This document shows, one piece after another, positions 32,855 through 44,593 of a stretch of DNA of 64,000 bases. Below the pieces are notes generated by a model. It ran no database searches. It was not told the origin of the DNA and saw nothing but the letters and a program-made list of their open reading frames with translations. Origin of the DNA: Nicotiana tabacum (Eukaryota; Streptophyta; Magnoliopsida; Solanales; Solanaceae); contig NC_134087.1 in NCBI RefSeq assembly GCF_000715075.1, forward strand, positions 184,729,276-184,793,275, in the 5' to 3' direction. A program made the position numbers and the translations under genes. Numbering within the stretch: the first letter of the stretch is position 1; every line of letters starts with the position of its first letter.

Positions 32855-33142
32855 TAGGCGTAACCAGTATATATAGATGGTTTTCATACAAAATGGGAAG
32901 TGCACGATCAACATGTGTCTTTAGTTCATTGTGTTCCATTGTTAATGGAGGCGGATCCAAGATTTGAAATTTATTGGTTCCTACAACGAGCTCAAATTAA
33001 TATTCGATAATAATTAAGTTCGCATTCAAATATGTAGAGATATTTAATGAATTTTATAATACATATACACCAACAGGGTAAAAGATACTCAATTCACGTA
33101 AATCCATATCTGCCTGGATTATTAATTAATTTGCATGAGTAC

Positions 33143-33361
33143 CACTACTAGAATTCGGCCAAAAAGCGACCAAATATTGGCGACCAAATTTGGTCTGTTA
33201 AGAAAAGCGACCAAAGTTGGTCGCCAAACTACCGAAAATAATAAAAAAAATATTTGAAATAATTTAGCGACCATAGTTGGTCGGTATTTGGACGCAAATT
33301 TAGTCAAACTGTTGACTGGACTGGTCAGACTTGCTTGGTCAAAGATACACTGAGTTTAGCT
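33143..33361 (+). mobile_element. CACTA-like element, left terminal region
   Basis: Starts CACTACTAGAATTCGGCC, the form of CACTA (En/Spm) terminal repeats, after a possible 3-bp target TAC. Subterminal copies of GCGACCAAAGTTGGTCGC (an 8-bp-arm palindrome) follow, as is typical of subterminal transposase-binding repeats. The right terminus was not found; related repeats occur beyond E4 at 56634-56750. Confidence 0.6.
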
Positions 33362-33600
33362 AGGTAATACCGTATCGAATACAGCTTATATATATATAAT
33401 ATATGTACTTACGTTATACTATGCACTAAGTATAAGTGTATGAGGTAATACCGTATCGAATATAGCTTATATATATAATATATGTACTTACGCTATACTA
33501 TGCACTAAGTATAAGTATACACTTATACTTAGTGCATAGTATAGCGTAAGTACATATATTATATATATATATATAAGCTGTATTCGATACAGTATTACCT
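33362..33600 (+). repeat. 80-bp unit: two direct copies and one inverted
   Basis: 33362-33442 and 33443-33516 are direct copies starting AGGTAATACCGTATCGAATA; 33521-33600 is the inverted copy, with only four bases between arms, so a near-perfect cruciform is possible. A further partial copy follows E4 at 56497-56560. Confidence 0.85.
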
Positions 33601-36006
33601 AATAAAAATGGAAGAAAAGAAAATACATGCTAATTAAATTACATGCTTGGCCAACTCTGATCCCTTATCAATTATCGGATTAATTATCTGCGAGGAGAGG
33701 AATTCTGTACCTTATTGAACATGCTTTTAATTTGATAAAAGAGATTGCAGGCAAGGTGAGTAGAATGCTAAGCTCACACTAAACGTCCTTCGAGTTTGAA
33801 TTTAAGTTAACTTATTTAAATAGATTAATAGAATTAAACTACTAGAAGTTGTTACTAATGGGATTTGAACGTGGTCCTATATACTGCCTAACGGGATCTG
33901 ATAAAGTTAAAAACTCAAAAGATTCAAACTACGTTGTATTTAGCAAGGTTAGAGCATTCTACCCTATACATACAACATATAACTGAAAGGAAATCTAGTT
34001 ATCACTATGCCAACTATTCGTGCATTCCACAAATCGCATGATTATATCATTCGTACAACCAAACAACTGTAAACCACGATACTAAAAACAGACTATACTT
34101 TAGTTAAGTACAAAAACTACCTATTGTTTTATGCTATTGAGTTACAACCTAGCAAGTTACACGAACCTAACAACATCTTACAAAACTGTAATTACTGCAG
34201 CAAATGATTAAACTTCTTCAACATCTTTCATTTCATGCTTTCACTGTTACAACAATGCGAAATTCTAGTGTGTACCTGGATGCTGAAATGCAAAAGAAGA
34301 AGCAGAAGGTAGAGAAGTCAGCAACAACAGCAAAGAGAAATGGCAGCAGCAAAAAATTGACAGCAGCAACAGTAGGGCAGAATCAAACCCCAGATGGACC
34401 ACACAGAAATAGCCCAATGAAACAAATACCCAGTACCCAAACAAATCACACTCAGCAGACTCAGTTGGGACTCCGAAATACCAATGTTAATCAACAGGCA
34501 GTAATAGGTGAATCCGACACAATAATGGAGCACAATTTCTGATTGTTCAAACAGAGAAAGAGGGTGAGGCAAAACAGAATTTCAACTTCAATGAAACAGC
34601 CTGGGTTTTCTTCTCCTTTTTTGATTTTTCAGAAATATCTTTTCTAATTTTAGAACTCCCTTGAACTCTCTACTCTCTTTTTCAGTTTTTTTAGCTTCTG
34701 TGTCTATCCCCTTAAACCAGTGGAAAACTTCTCTATTTATCCTAGCATCAACCCATTCAACAGCCTGTTCGACAAACTCAATTCCCTCCCATGTTCTCCT
34801 GCTGTTTTTTCCACTCAAAAGATTAAAATAAAACCCCTCCCATGAGATTTCCCTGACAGGCCCTTTCTTTACTGCTAAAGTGGCATGTCTTTATTAAAGA
34901 CATCAGACATGGGCAGTGTGGGCATGTCCTGACAGCACATGCTGTCCATTTCTACTCTAATTCCCTAACTTCTGACAAAACACATGTTGTTACTGGTTTC
35001 CAGCCATTAAAGGTACTCAATATGTCATTAATCCCACTATTGGTCAATTAATTCCATTAGTTGAATCAATGTTTTAATACTTTACTGCCAGCCCACTTGC
35101 CTTTAAGCTTTTCAAAGCTTTTACAACCTTAAACTAACCCTGAATCCACTGATTATTAACTGTATTTCCCTAATTTTATCAAACTGAAAATCCAAACTAA
35201 TGGGAGTTCAAATTCACAACTACCCTAACTGAGTTCTAGCCTTTGTACTGCAGCCAACAAACCATTCACAGATAGTTTTAAACAATCAGTTAAACGACAA
35301 TGGTTTGATCAATCATATGAAGCTTATCAGAATCAGGGCATTTGAACATTCAGTCTTATGAAACTAATCGACGTCGTTTATCTAATCGACTATACTAATT
35401 ATAACGTAGAACAATTGGTCGATTAAACAAATAATACAAATAGGGCATCAAACTGTTCTCGACAATTTGCACGACACAGGGAAACTACAGGCATTATTGA
35501 TTCGATGATATCAATCCAGTTGAAATATGTATACCACTATACGGATTAAACATAACAGAATAAACAATCGACCAAATAAAAGGTCTTATGGAGATGGAGA
35601 ACAACTGACAACAGAAATCCCAAAATAAACAAACAAACTAAATAAACATGCCGATAAACTAATCTAAACTAAAATAGACAACAAAAGGGAAAAGTGAACA
35701 AACCAGAAAAGCTTAAACACAAATGACCCAGGCCCGAGCTTGATTTGCCCATTTGAGGTCGAACAGATCTTAATCGAGGTGTTCTCGACCAAGAACACTT
35801 CGATTAGGGTCTAATAGACCCCAAACTTCGGTTTAAATCTAAACAGACTCCTCAAATTCTTGTGTTCTAGGGTTCAAATCTTCAGATTTGGGGTTTTGGG
35901 ATTTGTGGGTAGGTTCGGACCAAACCAAGCTTGGTTTGGTCACGAGGAAGGTCAAGGGGATACCTGGTATGAATTTGGGGGGGTTTGGCATGGGTCGAGG
36001 TCTGGG

Positions 36007-36032
36007 CTCGAATCTTCAAACGAAGATTCGAG
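36007..36032 (-). other. Perfect 11-bp hairpin in the E4 3' LTR
   Basis: CTCGAATCTTC and its exact complement around AAAC. It lies about 230 bases downstream of the TATA box in the transcribed direction, so probably in the RNA. The 5' LTR copy is at 55545-55570 with one mismatch; E5 has two copies. Confidence 0.7.
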
Positions 36033-36260
36033 ACGGTGGGGGAAGATTCGAACTGAATGGTTTGTGGATTTGGATTCAGGGTGGTTGAGTGGTCCTAGGG
36101 TGTTAGTCTGGTGGCCGACGACGTTGATGCCACCGGGTTTCAAACAAAAGGGGGCTAAGGCGGCTAGGGTTCTAAACCCAGGTCCGTCTCTGAAATGAGA
36201 AAGACGGAAGAACAGTGAGGAGGGGGTCTGGCTCGGGGGGTGCGGGGTGAAGGAGGTAAG

Positions 36261-36268
36261 CTTATATA
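36261..36268 (-). promoter_or_regulatory. TATA box, E4 3' LTR
   Basis: TATATAAG on the minus strand; conserved at 55801-55808 and in E5 at 63303-63310. Confidence 0.6.
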
Positions 36269-36957
36269 CGGAGTGAATGGTTTGATATTGGCCGTTGGAT
36301 CACCAATGATCAACGGCCTTGATCATTCCACTGGGGGGAACGGCGTCGTTTGGTCTCATGCTGGGAACGGATCAAACCGGGTTTCAGTGGGTCGGGTATC
36401 TGGGGAAGGCTTGGGAGCCGTTGGATTGGAGGGGATGAACGGTTCTGATTGGAAGGCCCTATACGACGTCGTTTGGACATCTCTAAAGGGCCTGGCTTGG
36501 ACTGGGTCATTTGTATTGATTTGGGCCTGATTTTCTTTGGATTTTTGGCCCAAATCCAATATTTCCTTCTTATAATTTAAACCAAAAATTCCTAAAACCA
36601 AAATTAAACTACCCAAATATTAATCAACATTTAACAACGGTTATCACACGAATTAAAGCATTTAATAAAATCACTACGACAACAAGAAATAGAACAGAAA
36701 TGCATATCTTGGGATCTTCGCCTTTTAAAACCAAATAATGGTTAATTAATTTCTAATAGTATAATGATATCCTAAACTTACACACGACATATATTTTTGT
36801 ATTTTTGTTTGATAAGACTAAATAAACACGGACAAAACCACAAATAGCTAACAAAATGCCACGTAAATTCCAAAAATTGTACAGCAAGGCCATTTGTTAT
36901 TATTTTTTTGATTTCTTTTGGAGTAATTGTCGTGTAAACAAAAATCACGTGCTCACA

Positions 36958-36971
36958 GCTGCCCCTCTTTG
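36958..36971 (-). other. E4 polypurine tract
   Basis: Minus strand CAAAGAGGGGCAGC next to TGTGAGCACG, identical to the E1 tract. Confidence 0.8.
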
Positions 36972-37097
36972 TGCGAAAACACGAAGAGTTTCCGTACAAA
37001 GATAAAGTGAGCGGATATGAGCGATTTTGCATATTGGAATACTCCGTGTGAAGCGCATTTTTGAAAGATTTGACCGAATCTTTGCTTCGAAGATTTC

Positions 37098-37139
37098 CTA
37101 CATATTCTGGGCTAAACAGGAATCAGGTCAATGTAGTTC
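37098..37139 (-). other. Structured motif, copy d (E4)
   Basis: Minus strand GAACTACAT ... CCTGATT ... ATATGTAGG. The outer helix is CTACAT / ATGTAG; the inner stem is TTCCTG / CAGAA with one bulged C. Same place (near the PPT) as in E1 and E2. Confidence 0.65.
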
Positions 37140-37708
37140 GGGAAACCTTGGTAGCTGGGACTACCATGAGATTGCAATGCTTGTTGTTACTGCCGTTGCT
37201 GTTGCCACTACTGCTTTACCGGCCTCCTTATTACAACCAAAGGAAATTGAAACTGAACTAACTATTTATGTCTGTCAACCGCTAGTTACAAGATTCCTAT
37301 CTATAATTCTTTTGCAACTTGATCTTGGGTCTTAGCTGATTCTTCTTGTAGACTTCGATCCGAATCTTGATGCTTGCAAGTTGTAGGCGCCTGTTTATTT
37401 CTGCGATATTGAGTGAGACGGGATTGGCGGAGTTCGGGACCTTGATCAAATTTTGGAGTGATCCGCCCTTTGTTTGTTCCAATATCTCGGAACATCTTCT
37501 TTTGTCCTTTTCTTCTTTTCTTTATTCTGGATTGAGACTCATCCCGTAGGTCGTCTCGATCCATGCGCCTCGAGGTCAGACCTACAGAGACAAACAAAAC
37601 AAACGAACGAAATTTTCTGCCCCAGTTTCACTAGGAAAATTTCGTGAATTAATCGCCATAATCAACTTAAAGAATTGATGAGGGGATTGGAAAACTCTAG
37701 TCTACAAA
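37140..37708 (-). other. E4 3' non-coding region next to the array
   Basis: No gene seen; short open frames on both strands look like chance. The tandem array begins at its far edge. Confidence 0.5.
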
Positions 37709-39406
37709 ACACAACTCGGGGATTGGAGTCCTAATGTCTCCATAAGGTAAAAACGCTCAGTTCAGGGATTGGAGCCCTAATGCTGGCTAACAGAAAATAA
37801 ACGCTCAGTTCAGGGATTGGAGCCTTAATGCTGGCTAAACAAAAAATAAACGCTCAATTCAGGGTTGGAGCCCTAATGCTGGCTAAATAGAAAAAAAAAT
37901 GCTCAGTTCAAGGTTGGAGCCCTAATGCTGGCTAACACAAAAATGCTCAGTTCAGGGTTGGAGCCCTAATGCTGGCTAAATGGAAAAATGCTCAGTTCAG
38001 GGTTGGAGCCCTAATGCTGGCTAACTGGAAAATGCTCAGTTCAGGGTTGGAGCCCTAATGCTGGCTAACAGAAAAATGCTCAGTTCAAGGTTGGAGCCCT
38101 AATGCTGGCTAGCAGAAAAATGCTCAGTCCAGGGTTGGAGCCCTAATGCTGGCTAACAGAAAAAATGCTCAGTTCAGGGTTGGAGCCCTAATGCTGGCTA
38201 AATGGAAAATGCTCAGTTCAGGGTTGGAGCCCTAATGCTGGCTAACAGAAAAATGCTCAGTTCAGGGTTGAAGCCCTAATGCTGGCTAACTGGAAAATGC
38301 TCAGTTCAGGGTTGGAGCCCTAATGCCGGCTAACAGAAAAATGCTCAGTTCAGGGTTGGAGCCCTAATGCTGGCTAACCGAAAAATGCTCAGTTCAGGGT
38401 TGGAGCCCTAATGCTGGCTAACAGAAAAATGCTCAGTTTAGGGTTGGAGCCCTAATGCTGGCTAACTGAAAAATGCTCGGTTCAGGGTTGGAGCCCTAAT
38501 GCTGGCTAACAGAAAAATGCAAGGTTCAGGGTTGGAGCCCTAATGCTGGCTAACAGAAATATGCTCAGTTCAGGGTTGGAGCCCTAATGCTGGCTAACAG
38601 AAAAATTGCTCAGTTCAGGGTTGGAGCCCTAATGCTGGCTAATGGAAAAAGCTCAGTTTAGGGTTGGAGCCCTAATGCTGGCTAACAGAAAAATGCTCAG
38701 TTCAGGGTTGGAGCCCTAATGCTGGCTAACTGGAAAATGCTCAGTTCAGGGTTGGAGCCCTAATGCTGGCTAACAGAAAAATGCTCAGTTCAGGGTTGGA
38801 GCACTAATGCTGGCTAACAGAAAAATGCTCAGTTCAGGGTTGGAGCCCTAATGCTGGCTAAATGGAAAATGCTCAGTTCAGGGTTGGAACCCTAATGCTG
38901 GCTAACAGAAAAATGCTCAGTTCAGGGTTGGAGCCCTAATGCTGGCTAACAGAAAAATGCTCAGTTCAGGGTTGGAGCGCTAATGCTGGCTAACTGGAAA
39001 ATGCTTAGTTCAGGGTTGGAGCCCTAATGCTTGCTAACAGAAAAATGCTCAGTTCAGGGTTGGAGCCCTAATGCTGGATAACAGAAAAATGCTCAGTTCA
39101 GGGTTGGAGCCCTAATGGTGGCTAATAGAAAAAATACTCAGTTCAGGGTTGGAGCCCTAATGCTGGCTAACAGAAAAATGCTCAATTCAGGGTTGGAGCC
39201 CTAATGCTGGTTAACAGGAAAAATGCTCCATTCAGGGTTGGAGCCTTAATGCTGGCTAAATGGAAAATGCTCAGTTCATGGTTGGAGCCCTAATGCTGGC
39301 TAACAGAAAAATGCTCAGTTCAGGGTTGGAGCCCTAATGCTGGCTAACAGAAAAATGCTCAGTTCAGGGTTGGAGCCCTAATGTTGGCTAAATGGAAAAA
39401 TGCTCG
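37709..39406 (-). repeat. 43-bp tandem array, about 38 units (E4)
   Basis: Unit (plus strand): AATGCTCAGTTCAGGG, TTGGAGCCCTAATGC, TGGCTAAC plus a variable end (AACAG, AACTGG or AAATGG). AGGG and CCCT in each unit can pair around TTGGAG. The outermost units at the PPT side are the most divergent. The position between pol and the PPT corresponds to the arrays of E1 and E2, with unrelated sequence. Confidence 0.95.
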
Positions 39407-40983
39407 TGATTCTAACTGACCCTCGTTTTTGAGTTTTCTTCTTTTAGTAAAATGTAAAAGAGAATTTTGGGGAAACTTCCCTTTTGAGTGGATTCCTTAT
39501 TGCCAAGTCGTTTCTTGCACTCATGTATTTCTTTTCTTTTTGGGCGACACCTGCTTCTTGCATGGTTGCCTTGGATCACACCTATTTTAATTTTTCAAAC
39601 AAAGAACAATTGTCAGTTCGGAAATGGCGGTTGGTTCGGTGACCTTGATTGTGCCAGTTGCTTTGTCGCGTCCTTATTTCTGTTGAGAAACTCTGTCATT
39701 GATTGGATTCACAGGCGAAACCCTTTGGACTACTCAGACTCGCGTTTCCAGATTTTTTGATGATTTTCCCGTGTAAGGCTTTGGTTCTTCCATCCCGTTC
39801 TGCTTGGGGATTTTTCAGTGGGGATTTTTATTGGGGAGACTCTGTGGGGATTTGTACAAGGCAGACTCGTTGGGGATTAGCTGGGGCACACTCTTTGGGG
39901 AATTTTTACCAAAGGAGGATCTGTGGGGATTTTTACCAAAGGGAGGCCCTGTGGGGATTTGTACAAAGGGAGACCCTGTGGGGATTTGTCTTTTTTTTTT
40001 GTGTGTGTGTGTGTGGCTTTACTTCGAATGCAGCCAACATCATGATCCATCGGGTTTGGACAAACGTATCACTGAAGCGGGGTATTTAGTTCTTACGAAA
40101 CGGAACTCCGTGAAACCGGTCCTGCCACCTATTCTTTCCAGTGTATCTGGAACTTGGAGTTAAAATGAAAGGTATTCAAAGAAAAGTAAAACAAAGAACG
40201 GAAAAAGAAAATTTTAGAAGAGAAGTGTCCCTTTCGGGACAAGAAAGACTTATCTGAGGGAAACATGCTGACTTTGAATTGACATGACATGCTTTTTGGA
40301 CTGGACGCCTGACCTTCACGAACTTGTATTTCCCCATGAACCAAAAGTGGAACTATGTTTCCAAACCGGTGGAACTTTGCCAAGACTTCCTGAGGTGGAA
40401 TCATCCTTTCGGCCGACAGCACCCTTTGCGGGTTTTCGCTAGTCGACCTCTCTCATTTCTCTTCTTGTTGTCGCTTGATAGCACTCTTTGCGAGTTTTTA
40501 CTAAACAAGCTCTCTCATTTTGGTTTCTCTACTCCCGTCGCCTCACGATGCCCGAAGGTTTTCACCGACAAGACTCTCTCGTTTTATTTCTCTCAATTCT
40601 GAATGTACCGGCCTCCAATCGTGATATCTCTTGGCTCCCCCTACCTTAGGTAATTGATCCGAAGGACTTGTGCTTGGTAAAAGAATGGTAGATGAAACTA
40701 CAACTTCTAAACCGTTTAGGGTGCCCCGATTTCAATTTTAGGGTAAATGGGATTTTATTTTTGGTGTGACTGAACCCCAGAGAGAGGCTGCCTACGTATC
40801 CTTTCGGAATCAAGTCAGACGTAGTTCAGGCTCAATCAATGTTTTGTTTTGTTTTTTTTTTTAATAGGTAGCCAAAGAAATGTAACCGGCTCCAAGGGCT
40901 TGTAGAGAGAGTTGATAGTGTTTGGGGTAGTGGTAATAAAACCTTCATCATCTCAAATGTGTCAGGGACCATTGGAGTATAAC
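39407..40983 (-). other. E4 non-coding region after pol
   Basis: No convincing gene. At about 39810-39990 a unit of some 30 bases containing TGTGGGGATTTGTACAAAGG is repeated about six times, followed by a T-run and (GT)n at 39989-40014. Motif copy c lies next to the pol stop. Confidence 0.6.
40770..40827 (-). other. Structured motif, copy c (E4)
   Basis: Minus strand GAACTACG ... TTGATTCC-GAAA-GGATACGTAGGCAGCC: inner stem TCC/GGA closed by a GAAA loop (40799-40808); outer CTACGT / ACGTAG. It lies about 150 bases after the pol stop. Confidence 0.75.
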
Positions 40984-43900
40984 TCAGACATAGTACCTTT
41001 TGACTGCATCCGCATTCATTGCTGTTTCAGGATCATTTCCTTCAATATCACCTAGATACAACGCTCCTCTCGGCAATATCTTCCTGATGATGTATGGGCC
41101 TTTCCAATTTGGAGCAAATTTCCCTTTCGCTTCCTGGTGATGTGGCAGAATGCGCCTCAGTACCAGTTGAACCACTTCGAAATTCCTGGGTCGGACTTTC
41201 TTATTGTAAGCACGGGCCATTCTTCATTGGTACAACTGCCCGTGACAAACCGCAGCCATTTGTTTCTCGTCAATCAAAGTCAACTGCTCCAATCGAGTCT
41301 TAACCCACTCGCTATCTTCAATTTCTGCTTCGACAATGGTTCGGAGCGAAGGAATTTCTACCTGTGCTGGTATCACAGCCTCGGTCCCATAAACCAAAAG
41401 ATAAGGGGTTGCTCCTACTGACGTGCGTACCGTAGTGCGATATCCCAACAATGCAAAGGGTAACTGTTCATGCCACTGTCGGGAACTCTAGATCGTCTTC
41501 CTCAAGATCTTCTTGATGTTCTTGTTTGCTGCTTCCACAGCACCATTGGCCTTGGGCCGATAAGGAGTGGAATTCCTATGCGTTATTTTGAACTGTTCGC
41601 ATACATCCCCCATCAAGTGACTATTCAGGTTTGCCGCGTTATCTGTGATGATAGTCGCAGGAATACCAAAACGACAAATAAGATTTGAATGCACAAAATC
41701 CACTACAACCTTTTTAGTGACCGACTTGAGAGTGACAGCTTCCACCCATTTTGTGAAGTAGTCGATAGCAACCAATATAAATCTGTGTCCATTTGAGGCC
41801 TTCGGCTCGATCGGACCAATGACGTCCATACCCCAAGCAACGAATGGCCAAGCTGCAGACATGGGATGCAGTTCTGTGGGGGGCGTATGAATCAAATCAC
41901 CGTGCACCTGACACTGATGACACTTTCGAACGAAGCTAAAACAGTCCTTTTCCATGGTCATCCAGTAATAACCTGCTCGAAGGATTTTCTTTGCCAAAAC
42001 ATACCCGTTCATGTGGGGCCCGCACACTCCTGCGTGTACTTCATGCATGATCCTTCCCTCCTCCTCGGTGTCAACACATCTTAGCAGATTGAGGTCCGGG
42101 GTCCTTTTATACAATACCTCGCCGCTCAAAAAGAAACCTCCTGCATGTCGCCTGATAGTCCTCTTCTAATCTCCGGTAGCATGTTCGGGGTATTCTTGTG
42201 TCTTCAAGAACCTCTTGATATCGTGGTACCATGGCTGTGTACACGATCCTGCCTCGATTTTTTTACAGTAACCGTGTCTTTCCCTAATTTGGATTTCCAA
42301 GGGATCGACGTGGGCGTTGCCTGGGTAGGGTAACATTGAAGCCAATGTAGCAAGTGCATTCGCTAGTTCGTTGTGACACCACGGGATGTACCTAAACTCT
42401 ATTGACTTGAAACGCTTGCCGATGTCCTCCACGTGCTGTCGGTAAGGAATAAGATTGACATCCCGAGTTTCCCATTCACCTTGGGCTTGCCGGATAATCA
42501 GGTCAGAATCTCCCATAATCAATAAATCTTCAACATCCTGATTGATTGCCATATGCATGCCCATGATGCAGGCTTCATACTCAGCGGTATTGTTCGTGCA
42601 AAAGAAACGCAGTCTAGCTGTAGCAGGATAGTGCTGACCAGAGGGCGAGATCAAAATTGCCCCGATTCCTACACCTTTGGCGTTTACGGCCCCATCAAAG
42701 AACATCTTCCAAACATGAGCGTTTTCCGAGACTACTTCTACGGTGTTTATTTCTTCATCCGAAAAATAAGTACTCAACGGTTGGTATTCTTCATCAACCG
42801 GGTTTTCGGCCAAATGGTCTGCTAACGCCTGGGCTTTCATTGCCGTGCGGGTGACATAGACTATGCCAAATTCAGTAAGCAAGATTTGCCACTTGGCCAG
42901 TCTTCCAGTAGGCATTGGTTTCTGAAATATATACTTCAAAGGATCCAGCCTGCTTATGAGGTAAGTAGTGTGAGCTTGGAGATAATGTCTCAATTATTGA
43001 GAAACCCACGTCAAAGCACAACATGTTCTTTCCAGCAGAGTGTGCTTGGTCTCGTAGCCGGTGAATTTCTTGCTCAAGTAGTAGATCGCTTGTTCCTTCT
43101 TTCCGGTTATGTCATGTTGCCCGAGGACGTAACCGAAAGAATTTTCCAAGACTGTCAGATACAAGAACAGGGGTCTCTCTGGCTCTGGCGGGACCAAAAC
43201 TGGAGGATTTGAAAGATATTCTTTGACTTTGTCAAAAGCTTCTTGACACTCAGCCGTCCATTTGATTGATGCATCTTTCCTCAATAGCTTAAATATGGGC
43301 TCACACGTGCTAGTCAGCTGGGCAATGAATCGACTGATGTAGTTTAACCTGCCCAACAGACTCATCACGTCTTTCTTTGTTCTTGGGGGAGGTGGATCTC
43401 TGATAGATTTTATCTTTGTTGGATCTAATTCGATACCTCTCCTACTTACTATGAAACCCAAAAGCTTGCCTGATGGGACTCCGAAAGCGCATTTGGCTGG
43501 GTTCAGCTTCAAGTCATACTTCCTCAGTCTCTCGATGAATTTCCTCAAGTCTTGGATATGATTGTCCCGCGTCCTGGACTTGACTATCACGTCGTCCACA
43601 TACACCTCTATTTCTTGATGCATCATGTCGTGAAAAATGGCAGTCATGGCCCTCATGTAAGTTGCCCCAGCATTCTTCAGACCAAATGGCATAACCCGAT
43701 AGCAGTAAGTGCCCCAAGGTGTGGTGAAAGCAGTCTTCTCGGCGTCTTCTTCATCCATCAACACCTGATGATACCCAGCGTAACAATCTACGAAAGACTG
43801 TATCTCATGTTTGGCGCAATTATCAACAAGGATGTGGATGTTGAGCAATGGAAATTTGTCTTTGGGACTCGCCCTATTCAAGTCTCAATAATCCATACAT

Positions 43901-44440
43901 ACCCGAGTCTTTCCATCTTTTTTCGGCACTGGAACTACATTAGCCAACCATGTGGTGTACTGGACTACCCGAATTACTCCCGTTTTCAGCTGCTTGGTGA
44001 TCTCTTCTTTAATTTTGTCACTGACATCAGTTTTGAACTTTCTTTGCTTTTGTTGAACTGGAGGACAATCAGGGTGAATTGGAAATTTATGCACCACTAG
44101 ATCAACACCTAATCCTGGCATGTCATCGTATGACCAAGCAAACACATCTTTAAATTCAAACAGGAGTTGAATTATCGCGTCTCGCATTTTCTCGTCCGTG
44201 TGAATGCTTATTTTGGTCTCTCGGATTTCTTTAGGAGTTCCCAAATTAACCAATTCAGTGTCATTCAGATTTGGCTTAGGTTTATTCTCAAAGTGTTCCA
44301 ATTCTCGGTTTATTTCCCTAAAAGCCTCTTCTTCGTCATATTCTGTTTCTTGGTTCATTATTTCACAATTAAATAGCTTGTTGTGATCTAGGCGTGAAGT
44401 CCGCAAGCATGTCATATTATTTAAAGACGCATTATTATAA
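40984..44440 (-). pseudogene. E4 pol: RT, RNase H, second RNase H, integrase
   Basis: Second exon of the Ogre gag-pol. RT has KDGKTRVCMDY, MPFGLKNAGATY and the catalytic YVDDVIVKS (about 43615). RNase H follows (about 43210-42900, with FLYLTVLENSFG and AIYYLSKKFTGYE). A second, archaeal-type RNase H (about 42715-42320; FFDGAVNAKG, NTAEYEAC, GDSDLIIRQ) is the hallmark of the Tat lineage. Integrase has a HHCC region ending RKCHQC, then Asp in GMDVIGP, Asp in IITDNAANL and Glu in GAVEAANKN. All parts are in one frame with no indel seen, but stops lie at 43885 (TGA), 42994 (TAA), 42166 (TAG), 41488 (TAG) and 41224 (TGA). The natural end is TGA at 40984. Not functional as it stands. Confidence 0.9.
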
Positions 44441-44593
44441 CTTAAAGAAAAAAAATAAAGGAAAAATAACAAAAATCAGAACAAAGGAAAAATGAGAAAA
44501 CAATGATTTTTATTTTCTTGGAATTTGGAAAATAATAATGTTTATAACTCAGGTATTCAAAACAACAACTAAAGGGAAAAACATCCAAGTTAC
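44441..44593 (-). other. Putative 153-base Ogre intron
   Basis: On the minus strand it starts GTAACTT and ends TTTCTTTAAG, is very AT-rich inside, and is exactly 51 codons long. Removing it joins ...VIPR to YNNASLNN in frame and removes the TAA at 44590 that the donor creates. Ogre elements are known to have an intron between protease and RT. The exact borders are inferred. Confidence 0.7.

Larger units (their letters stand above)
33603..36957 (-). repeat. E4 3' LTR, U5 end deleted
   Basis: Matches 53142-56496 throughout. The part matching 52408-53141 is missing, and AAAAATGG is joined to the palindrome. TATATAAG (minus) lies at 36261-36268. Short open frames occur in both LTRs but no recognisable gene. 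Confidence 0.9.

Noticed and set aside
35860..36530. Several G-rich open frames near 36 kb and their copies near 55.5-56.1 kb
   Set aside because: They are U3/R sequence of the E4 LTR around its TATA box, duplicated because LTRs are duplicated.
37709..39406. CRISPR-like regular array
   Set aside because: Units are contiguous with no unique spacers, in a plant retroelement; it is a tandem repeat.
39488..40602. Open frames of 90-128 codons on the plus strand
   Set aside because: They lie in the E4 3' non-coding region, antisense to the element, and partly translate the TGGGGATTT repeat.
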